Positions 27,301 to 39,300 of a DNA stretch of 64,000 bases are shown here, one piece after another. The notes below the pieces were generated by a model, which searched no databases, was not told where the DNA came from, and saw only the letters and a list, made by a program, of their open reading frames with translations. Position 1 is the stretch's first letter; each line of letters begins with the position of its first letter. Both the position numbers and the translations under genes were made by a program. The stretch comes from Rutpela maculata (Eukaryota > Arthropoda > Insecta > Coleoptera > Cerambycidae): contig OW386287.2 in NCBI GenBank assembly GCA_936432065.2, forward strand, positions 88,269,688 through 88,333,687, read 5' to 3'.

Positions 27301-30300
27301 ATGTTGATAATACTCCTTTTTTGATTGTCTAATTAGTGCAGTGTGCTGATTTTTTGCAGACCTATAAAAAGGTATTAAATCAGGATAAACTTGTTTCATG
27401 TGGACAAGGTCCTTTAGATCAAAACTAGACTTTCTTACAGCGTCATTTACCCATTTTTTATCCTGGTGCTTGACAAAATAATGTTTTTTGCGCAGGAAAA
27501 CTTAAATTAAAATAATATGAGAATATGTCATAAAAGTAATCAAACACTTCATCTGTATCATTTAGAAGAAACAAATGATTCCAGTCTTCTTTTCGTTATC
27601 GTTATTGTTATAAGCATCTAAATTAAAATCACAGACAATAAATTGTACTTTTGGCTTAAACAAGATATTTAGAACATCTGTAATTTTTTCAAAAAATAAT
27701 TCTATATCTCCAGAGGGAGCCCTGTAGCAGTTAATAATTAATATACTTGTATTGTTACATTTGACAGACTTTACACAATATTCAAAATGCTGTTTCGATG
27801 GAGGGAATACTTAAGTTTATTTTTTTGGAATCCAAATTTTCTTTACACCATATTCCCACCCTACCACATTTCCTTAAAGGTCTACAGTAACTACTAACTA
27901 ATTTATAGTTCTCAAAATGTAAATAATCAACCGATTCCATTTTAAGACCGATTTCTACTTGTAAGTGGTGATTGTACTTTATAAAGGCTAAATTTCTCCA
28001 AAATTTCATTAAATATTATCCATTATTTTTGAAAGAACAGTGATTTGTTTAGAAACGCATAATTTTGCAATATTCAATTTTTTTTTTAAATAATAATAAT
28101 AACAATTGAAATGAATTATAGTTTATGTACTTTTATTGTACAGCTCATAACGAACATTTTCCTTCCTTTTATTGTTTTCGAGATATTCAAAGAAAACCAA
28201 TGGAAAACACGGTCTGAAAAATTAAATTGTTTAAATAAATAATACGCTGACCTCACAGAAACTGCAAAACTGAACTGTGAACTTAAGTTGATCCCCTGAA
28301 CTCGTTAAAACAAAAAACTGCCCTGACCAGACAATTCACACTGCGAATTTTTTAGTCCTAATTTGACTCCACTATTACCAAGAATCATGTTTCTATTTTT
28401 CTGTCTGTATTTTTTCATAAAATATTTTTTTCGTATTTGAAATACCTCATTGAAAGCTTTATAATAGACTAAACATTGCATACTAATCACTTTTCATCAG
28501 CTCCATAATTAACTTACATTTCTATATCTTATGACATAAACAAACTTTAACGTTGAAAATTATTATTTATCTGTTAATAAAGAAGTTAATTTCCTTTTCA
28601 AATTTGGAGCCAGACGATTTACAATAGATGCTCAAAAATATTTATGTCTATAGCTAGTTACACTTTGGCAATGTGGAGTAGTACAAGAAATTAATAGCAC
28701 AAAAAATTGTTTTGTTAAAATTTTATGTTGCCCAAAACCTAACCATAAAATACTGCACGTTATTTTGATAAATCAGTTTCCCTCTAAAATAACCAATTAA
28801 ATATTTTTAGGGAATATAAAGAAGCCTTAAAACAACAAAGGGCACAAGATGTGCCTTCAATATATCGAACGAAAGATAGTGATGATCAAAACTATAAAAC
28901 AGAACCAAATACCCCCACGCATCATTTATCACCCGCTCAAACATTAGCTACATCCAAATCTGACCCTACCCCACTGAATTCTGCTTTTAGTAATCCTAAA
29001 CAAATATTTGATGACACTAGCCCAAAGAAACCCATACAGAAAGTCACTCCATCAAGAACATATTCACCCATCCATAATACACATATAAACGGAAGTAATG
29101 TTGAAATAAAAAATGGAACCTCTAGAATTATGGATTATGTTAAACCCAAATCCCCATTAAAAACTTCTACGGGAATAATGTCTCATGACAATGTGCCTCC
29201 AAATAACGCTGTGATTGTAAATGGTAAGAATACCAGCCCACGGGCTACACCTAGTGGACTTGTCAATGGGTCTAATATGACACCTAAATCTACAAATTGT
29301 ATGAAAACGTCTCGTACAATTAGTTGGAATCACGATGTGCCAACGGAGAAAATGACTTTTACTATGAGGAGAGAAATTGATAAAGCTAGGGAGGAGACAG
29401 ACCTTATAAATCAATTAAGAAATGTAAGTGTTACCAAATACTACTTTTAATTTTAATTTTATCGTTGAGTCCTGCCGTAGTATATATTTTATTTATTTAT
29501 TGGACCAGGCAGTGCTGGATAGCATTCAAATATTTTTCCTCCATCCGAAAGCTTTATTTGAATATTTTTTTAAATTTGTAGTCGTTATCCATGCTTGATC
29601 TAAATTAATAAAGTATCCGTATTCGAAAACCGATAAAAATATTCCAATGCACCGGAAGTATTTGAATACACTAAAAGTATCTGAATACCGCAAAAAAATT
29701 TATTCAAATATATAAGAACAGGTGAAAGTTGTTATTTGATAGTATTTTTTTTTCCAGAAGAGAAATATCCTATTTATTGATAATAATTGGGGTAATAGAG
29801 ATAATTATAGTATATAATTATAGCAACGACAAAAAATTGTTCAAATAGGCTTAGAATGTCATGAAAAGACGAGATTTTAAGTTTGAGCAAAAAAAAAATT
29901 CTGTCTGTCTGTCTATAACTTTTTTTATGTGCACGATTACTCTGGAACTAGATTATATTTTCATTTTATTCCGTTGAAGTTTAGGGTAAATTGGGGTAAA
30001 TGGGGGTAAATAGGTAAATCAAGCAGGTAAGGGTTCATAAAATTGGTATTTAGTATATACAAGAGAAGCTACTGTCTCAAAAAAAATTTTGGCATTAGCC
30101 ACCCTCATTACTACCCCCACCTCATTATAAAAGGGGGCGAAAAAAAATTGTGATTTAGTATGTGTACAAGATCCCAAGACCTCAAAATTTTTTTTACTTC
30201 ATCCACTCCCACTATCACCCCCCCCCCCCCCTTTCACCACTACCGATGTGACATATCGTTTTATGAATTTTTGGGGTAGACGATTTCAAATATATTATTT

Positions 30301-33300
30301 AAGTTCCATAAACAATTATTTCCACGTACAAAATTTTTTTCGCTGTGAGAGCTTGGATAGAGACACTGGATACGGAAATAGTGATTCCTTGGGCAGTGGT
30401 TTTAAATCCGTGCTGAAAATGCCAAGAGAATGAGGATTTTCTCAGTAATGGCTATTTCTCCAATTAAAGACGCCTCGACGAGTAAAAGTTGCTGCACCAG
30501 TAAATAAAATATTCTTAATAAAATCTTGATCTGTGTTGGGTTTATTAAGAAGAAATTGGCGGAAGATCCTTTGGAAGTAAATTTTGAACATAAGTGAAGA
30601 GATATGAGAGGAAGCCTTCTTTGCGTAAGGTTCTCAGAACAAATTGTTTACTCACTCCTGTTGCAGCCAATAAACAACTGACATGGAGATTTCCATTTAC
30701 ATGAACTAATGTTTCTTGTTATTGGTCTGTAGTAATTTGTTTTGGTCATCTTACATCATTTTTAGGGCGAAATGAACCCGTTGCTCCTAAAGGATGAAAC
30801 AGATCTATAAAAATCTTTTGATCCGGCTGCCTTCTATTTCGATACAGCTCAGTGGTGGCTGGTGAAATTTCAATAATTTTTTTTCTTGTCTGTGGCACAT
30901 GGGACCCATACGAAAATGGGAAATAACATCTAGAGAAGCACTTCTCTAACGACCCCTAAAAAATTTTGAAAAAGCAGTTTGCGAATAAAATTTTCAAAAT
31001 TCGATTGCCACCCGGGTGGCAACCGGCAGCGTTACCACATTTGGTAGATTTTTATTTCTTTTTAGTAGAATTTTAAGGGTTTTTTTAAAGTTTGGTAGGT
31101 AAAATTTGCTGGTAGATTTCTGATAATAATTATCAGAAATCTGCAAGCAAATTTTACCTACCAAACTTTACAAAAATCCTTAAAATTCTACTAAAAAGAA
31201 ATAAAAATCTACCAAATGTGGTAACGCTGGCAACCGGGTCCAGTATGTTTAAAATTATTCTTTTTTGCCATATACATTTTACTTTTCATAAAAATGCAAT
31301 AGGTTTTGGAGTTTATGAAAATATTTTCATTAACTGAAATACAATGAACTGAAATTTATTTACAATTTAACAAATTACAAAATTTCAATTCGTTGTATCT
31401 CAGTTAGTAATGAAAATATTTTCATAAACTCCAAAACCTATTGTTGTTGCATTTTTATGAAAAGTAAAATGTATATGACAAAAAAAAAATTAAACAGGAG
31501 TCCCTAGACCCGAGTGGCAACCGAATTTTGAAATTTTTTTCGCAAACTGCTTTTTCAAAATTTTTTAGGAGTCGTTAGAGAAGTGCTCCTCTAGATGTTA
31601 TTTCCCATATTTCTATCAGTGGCGGCTCGTGATATTTTGTGCAGAGGAGGCTTGATATTTAAAAGACAATTAACTTGCAATATGATTACAATTTGTACAT
31701 TTCCTCATCACCACTGGATATGCTGCTAGAGGAGGCTCAGCCTCCTCTGACGAGCCGCCACTGGGTCCTGTGCGCCACAAATGAGAAAAAAATTATTGAA
31801 ATTTCACCAGTCGCTACTGTCTTAGCTGCAGCATGGGCGGAGACAAAGCATATCCCTCATCTCTTATAGGAAAAATTTTTATGTTGAGGCATTTCGAATA
31901 AAGAAGTAAAAAAAACTTGTTAAATGGACCCGAACAACACAAGAACAAGAACCGCTGCCTAAGGAATCACTACTTCCACATGCAGACTTCCTATCCAAGT
32001 CTCTTACAACGGAAATATTATATTTGCACTCCACTATGTGGAAATTATTGTTTATGGAACTTTAATAATATAATAATTGAAATCGTGTACGCCAAAAACC
32101 CATAAAATGATATGCCTATCGGTTTTTAAAATAACAACAATAAATTTTTAATATTTTTTTATTATTTTAATTTTTAATAAAACAACTTTCATTGATGTAT
32201 CACGTGACCTATACAAGCAATTGTTTTTTTAATTTCATTTAAATAATATATATGTTCACAACCCTACAACTTTTACACGAAACTTTTTTTTATTTCTAAT
32301 AATAACAGAAATAAAGGGGGGGGGGGGGGGGGTCAATATATAATGAATAGCCCTGTACCAAGAAGCAAATTCAAGATGATTTTGTCAGCTTGAATTGAGG
32401 ATAATTTATACGCCTAAAATATGTATTTATTAAGATATTTGCAAAAATTCAGAATTATGCAAAATCACTCAAATTTTTCCAAAGAAGTGATTTTCAAACG
32501 TGTAGTAAAAAAACTATGCGATAAGAAAGAAAATTCCTCCGTGATCAATTAACTGTAGCAGTATACTTCAAGAACCTATATTCACTTTTTTTTGTACGCC
32601 TTAAATTTGTATCAGATTCATGTGATTATCGAAGAAGCTATAATTAGAGTAAGTTGAGTAAGCTTTATTTTGCATCAAAAATTTGTAATATTTCGTTAGT
32701 TTAAAGGTTACTGTTTATAACAAATTTGGATTTAAAAAAATGTATTTTTAGATAATTGCATTTTTTAAACATTAGGTAAATAAATCAAGAAATGAATTGT
32801 CGAAAAAAAGTAATTCCTCATTTTCTATTTAAATTCACTTTTTCTTTCACCCATGCCTGAAATAAGTTTTGTTTTACTCAAGAAGGACATAATAAAGGCT
32901 TGGTTGAAATCAAATGACTAATAACTGAGATATGGAAGGGGGGCCATTAAAAGTAGGACTTGCTGTAGATAATAATAATTAAAAATTTAATATAACTGGA
33001 ATGTTTTGTTTTTCAGATAATTGAAACAAGGTTAAAAATGGCTCTACCAGAGGATTTAGCACCAGCCTTAACGGATGGCGTAGTGTTATGTCATTTAGCA
33101 AACCATATCAGGCCTAGATCTGTAGCTAGCATACATGTTCCTTCTCCTGCAGTTGTAAGTTCTATTTTTTTTTTACATTAATAGCTAAAATAATGAAATA
33201 TTCTGTAATAATACTAATACTACGTATATACTAGAGTGGACCGGAAAACACTTTTTTTTGTTATATCGCTATACCTCAAAAAAGTTGCCTATCGCCTAGC

Positions 33301-36300
33301 TAAGCAAAATTAAAAAAAAAAAACAAATAAAAAAAATATCTTCCATTCGCGCATGGCGCTCAAAGTTTTAAAAAATGTCGAAATTTCGCTTTTTTTAATT
33401 AATTTTTTATAATTGCTAAACTTAATACTAACTAAGTGCTATAGGTCCTAATGTTAAGTTTGGGGTATAGGGAATACGAAAAAAAATTAAAACCCTTAAA
33501 TTGAAAATATTTAGTGTTTGCGCAAAATGCTCAAAAAACTGGATTTTCTCTAAAAACAGCTATATTTCGTAGTTTATCAATTTTATGTTCAGTCTATATA
33601 AATGATAAACATATTTTTATTTTCAACTTCTTTATTTAATAATCATTAATCAATCACTTTAAAGTTTGATTTTTGGGAAAATTCGGGCGTAATATTAATC
33701 CATCTCTTGCGTCAGCGCCACAGCCACAGACTTTTTGAGATACTTCAGTCACAAGTTTGACACAGCGTTCAACCGCCTGGGTATGACAAGGCAAACTTTG
33801 GAAATCTGGTTGCGTCGATGTGTCTGTCTTATTTTTTATGATGTCCTCATCCGTGATTTTTCTTAGTAGTGGAGGAGAAGAGATTTTCAAACTATCCCAC
33901 CAAATCATATCGACGTAGTCTGTTGCTTCAAAATTTAGTTTTGGCGTGGTGAAATTTCGAATGGTCTTTCCCTTGGAAAGTGATCGAGCTTTCAGTAGTT
34001 TGCGTAATCCCAGTTCTCTGATAGGTCTTCTTTCATCCACTGTCATGGCAAGAATCAAATTTTCGGGATGAGCGAAGAAAGCGTTTCCCTCAATCACTGG
34101 GTTGATAACTTGCAATAAATTTTGATTTAGGTACCGTGATGTTCTGATAGCTTCAAAAAGTATCTTTCGACCATCTGTGAAATGTTTGCTGGTTTTGATT
34201 TTGAACCATAGAGGCATGTAACATTTTAAAATAAAATATATCAAATGACAAATTTCATCATTAGGTTTTTATAAACTCACGTACACTGCACGTGTTAAAA
34301 TGTTACATGCCTCTATGGTTCAAAATCAACACCAGCAAATATTTCACAGATGGTCCAAAGATACTTTTTGAAGCTATCAGAACATCACGGTACCTAAATC
34401 AAAATTTATTACAAGTTATCAACCCAGTGATTAAGGGAAACGCTTTCTTCGCTCATCCCGAAAATTTGATTCTTGCCATGACAGTGGATGAAAGAAGACC
34501 TATCAGAGAACTGGGACCACCCAGACTACTGAAAGCTCGATCACTTTTCAAGGGAAAGACCATTCGAAATTTCACCACGCAAAAACTAAATTTTGAAGCA
34601 ACGGACTACGTCGATATGATTTGGTGGGATAGTTTGAAAATCTCTTCTCCACTACTAAGAAAAATCACGGATGAGGACATCATAAAAATGATAAAGACAG
34701 ACACATCGCCGCAACCAGATTTCCAAAGTTTCCCTTGTCATATCCAGGCCGTTGAACGCTGTGTCACACTTGTGACTGAAGTATCTCAAAAAGTGTGGCG
34801 CTGACGCAAGAGACGGATTAATACGAACTACCCTCTTGTCACGAAGTATTATGCCCGAATTTTCCCAAAAATCAAACTTTAAAGTGATTGATTAATGATT
34901 ATTGAATAGAGAAGTTGAAAATAAAAATATGTTTATCATTTATATCGACTGAACACAAAATTGATAAGCCACGAAATATAGCCGTTTTTAGAGAAAATCC
35001 AGTTTTTTGAGCATTTTGCGAAAACACTAAATATTTTCGATTTAAGGGTTTTAATTTTTTTTCGTATTCCTTATACCCTAAACTTCACATTAGGACCTAT
35101 AGCGCTTAGTTAGTATTAAGTTTAGCAATTATAAAAAATTAATTAAAAAAGCGAAATTTCGACATTTTTTAAAACTTTGAGCGCCATGCGCGAACGGAAG
35201 ATATTTTTTTATTTGAATTTTTTTTTTTTTTTTTTTTCATCTTGCTTAGCTAGGCGATAGGCAACTTTTTTGAGGTATAGCGATTTAAAAAAAAAAGTGT
35301 TTTTTCGGCCCACTCTAGTATATACCACATGGTATTAGTATTGCTCTTTCCTATATACAAGGGTTTTTATAAATCGTCACAAGACACGTTGCACAAATGT
35401 CTGCAACCAGTTGTCATTACTCTTTAAATTGATTTGTTGGTGTCCTACTTAAAGCTCAAATATAACAATTTATTATGAATAATACAATATTGCTGTTATT
35501 TTTTCCCATAACGTAAAACTAATTTTGTCGAAATTTTTCAAGGCATCGTATTTTTGGTTTAGGCTTTTGCGGACATGCTGATGTTTTGTAGAATAGTTTC
35601 CAAGTTTTTTTCAGCATTGACTCTTTTGATTACTTGATGTCTTTGAAAACAAAATTCGAAGACATCTTGTCATGTTTTCATTTTCCAATTATTTTGTATT
35701 CCACTCAATGCCTCATTGGAACCATTCCCTTCCAAATTGGTCTATGTCTTCTGGTTGGTTTTTGCCAGTGATAATGTAGAAGAACCCTACACACGGCATC
35801 TGAAGGACCAATTTATTTATTAAAGGATGCTAGTCGCATTCTCCCTTGTTTGTATGTGGTTTTCCACTCCGAGGCGGGTTCTATGTAATTTATGAGATGT
35901 TGTCCATACAAAAAAGGTAAAAGCTGCACTTACAGTAGATTGCTAACGGTGTTCTTCCCAAAATTGTTTTCTCTCTGGATGCACTTTATCTTATATACCC
36001 TAACACTGAATTACTTTCTATGAAAAAATCTGTCTCAAACTTCTGTGATGCGACCGGGCATTGAGTTACAAACTTCAATCAGTAAAATGTACTTCTTAAA
36101 AAGTATAATATCTCCTTTTCCATGACCCGAATATACTTTCACTCTCATGGCCTGGACGTAAACATATTTTTCTAAGTGAAAAATTTTTGGACGGTGTTGT
36201 GCCTTTTTTGTTTAGTTATGTTCTAATTGTCTTTTTAATTCTCTTCTAGGATGTTCTACAACAATACAACAATAACATGATGTCCTTTCATGGATAATAT

Positions 36301-39300
36301 GATGTATATCAGCTGTCTTATATTCTAGTAAATGGGTTAAAGAACTCTCCCTTAGATGCTTTTTTCCTGGAGTTCTAAATATTGTACACTGTTAGTCTCT
36401 AAGGCACTAGTGTCATCTTCCTTCACTATCGTTTTGATACCTCTGACAGATAGTAGCATCGGACATACCATTTTTTCACAATTTTTAAAGATCGTGACTC
36501 GCACTTTTCATTCTTAAAATACTTAAACACAGGAAACACTATTTCCCTTGTTTGACTATGTAATATACTTTTTTGTTCACTGTCTGACATATTTTTCGAT
36601 TTGAGATACGAAATTAAATGTATCAATAGTTTTATTGTCTATAGTAGGTGTAATAGATTTAAGATACTTGTTTAAAAATGTCAGTAGAGTGTATTATTAG
36701 TCTGTTTTTCTACTTATTATAGCAAAAATGGCACAGTATTGCTTTTGGATCCCTTGGACACTAAATGAGCTTCTGTACATTATATGACGTTTACTTTTTT
36801 TAACTAGGGAAGAAAAACTAATTTCATAATAATGGGCCTTTCCCGCTATTTTTTTTTATTGTGTTATTGGAAAGATCCTATCAAAATATTACTAAAAATG
36901 AATTTTAATTTTTTTTCTGAACGCATAAAATACTACAGAAAATATTCAAATATTACCTAAATCAACAGCAGATTTAAACGATAGCATTCGGGCGGCAATG
37001 TGACGTCATCATAACCACACCAATTAAATATGATCTTAAACCGCTGCCAGAATTAGCTATAAAGGTGCATTTCCAAACCAAGTTCCCAAACAATCTCACT
37101 TGCGTTCTGTTTTCCATATCTTGCAATTCTATTGGTGCCTGAAGTACATTTATGAGGAACCACCAATAGAATCTCGTAAGGTAAAGTGCTAACGTTTAAT
37201 TGAGAACGTCAATTTACAATCCCGATTGACATTGCGTAAACGTAAATGTTGTGATTTCAATCTAAAGAGATAAATAAAGTATAAAATCAAGCCCACTAAA
37301 AGGAAGTTAGTAACAATACACATACGTTAAAATGATCTTCCCAACAGAAAAATCCAGGAGTAGTATAAACAACACCAGGAACTTTTGCAACTTTCCACCA
37401 CAATTTTCGAATTTTCAAATTTGTAAAATTACGTAAATATCGTATCAAACATAAACAATAGAAAGTGAGGTTATCGAATATGATTTGAGCATTTCAGTGC
37501 AGCGTTGCCAGATGATACTGATATTATACCATATGTGAACCAAAACGATCAAAAATAGAGAATATAAACATGATATATGGATTTTAGACTCAGACAGTGA
37601 AAGGTTGACAGAATTTTTGCTTTTATTTATCAGGTTAACGAAGAGTACGTTGTAATGAAAAAAAATGTACTATTCAAAGTAGACAGTTGATATCGGAAAT
37701 ACGATGTTCACATAAAAAGACATACACCTGGCAATAGATAACTCCCTTTAAAAATACGACTTTTTATTGGTCTAATCAGACTGACGTTGCAAGCTCGCGC
37801 CTTAGAACTCATGTTTCAAATTAAGTGAAATAAAACTGATTTTGTAAAGTAAATATTTGGTAGAACATACAAAATTGCAAGAAACTAAATTAATATAAAA
37901 TTATATTACAGTTTATTATATGGTTTGGTCGTGGTGAAATAGTAAAATTCAGTCATGCGGGAAAGGCCTATTGACTTTAAAGATACCTGGCTAGCTCAAA
38001 ACAATTAAATTTACCAACGTGATTTTATAATGATAAATAAAACTAATCAATAACCTTTAATACATATATTACTTATAAGCATTTTGGTAGAGCACAAAAC
38101 AATCGTCTCATTTGGTAGGAGAAATAAACAAATAAGAATCGTTTCATCATAACATCACTTTTAATTTTAATGTCGGCCGACTCGAAATTAAGCTTAACTT
38201 AATAATTAACTCAGAAAGATACAAAATGGAAACATACTAAAATATGGAAAATACTCAATTATAACAACAGCACGCTATTTAAATATTAATATCTAAAAAC
38301 TACAAAAGCAATGTACAAAAATACACGTTGAATCTACAACAAAAGGTAGATAGTTTATAAACAAAAATACCGTCGCAAACGCGCACTCACAAAAATTTAT
38401 AGAGAGGTTTATAGGTGAACTTATCAGTTCCTCCTGGAGGACGGGAATAAAGTTTTACTCTCAAAAATACAACTATAAACAAATTAAGTGGCCGACATAG
38501 TATGTCGGCCACGTAACTTCTCAGGCAACCGCCTGCCCCGGAATCAACATTCTCTCTCCATTGGAATATTTATGCATTTCCCCCGTAAGGTGACCAAGCA
38601 ACACGAAGCGGTTTTACGTAACCAATCAAATTCACTTATTTTTCACATGGCCTAATATGGGGCATATCCCCTTCCACAGCAGAATTTATTTACGTTGCAG
38701 GAAGACTTCACATTTTCAAGTATGACTACAGGGTTGGCTTCGGACAGACGGTAATCAATAAATAATAAATTGATCATAAAAGACAATTCTGGTACAATAT
38801 ATGAATCTAATTAATTGTAATAGACCCAGCAAAATTAGCACGTTACAATTACTCGCCTTCATTCATCTGTTTGGCAGCATCATCCTACTGAAACACCAAG
38901 GATGTTCTGTCGGGGTTTTTAATTTTTAACCTTAGTTGTAAACAGTAATATTTAAAATTCTCCATGCAGTCACATGGTGAAGGAAATTAATGATTAATGA
39001 GAATGAACCAATCGCCTGTCCAGTTTCTGTTCTCATTTCATTTATGGTTTTTTTATAAAGTTGTATCTGATTGAAACAAAAAACTCTACAAAGTATTTGG
39101 ATGTATTATAAACAGTTTCAACTATTTTGTTATAGCCTAAATTAACAATGGCAAGATGTCGAAGGAATGTGGACAATTTCCTTGAAGCTTGTCGGAAGAT
39201 TGGAGTAGATGAGGTGAGTTCATTCTTTTTATAATAAAAATTGATGCAACATTTGTGCCCATATATTAATATGCAACTAATTTTTAATAATATAACATAA

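Larger units (their letters stand above)
33232..35317. mobile_element. 2.1-kb near-perfect palindrome with the same ORF in both arms (P2)
   Basis: Arms of about 1.0 kb run from TAGAGTGGACCGGAAAACAC (left) to its inverse AAGTGTTTTTTCGGCCCACTCTA (right), with a spacer of about 50 bp at about 34,245-34,290. Both ends are bordered by GTATATAC (33,224-33,231 and 35,318-35,325). Because that 8-mer is its own reverse complement, it may be either a target duplication or part of the inverted ends. Each arm holds one copy of a protein-coding segment. Similarity is high throughout the arms with scattered substitutions and short indels. Confidence 0.9.

Noticed and set aside
17781..28374. One 10.6-kb transposon with 410-bp inverted ends
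   Set aside because: The inner repeat pair at 18.2-19.4 kb continues the same arms; removing the retrotransposon gives a single 2-kb palindrome, so the great length is due to later insertions.
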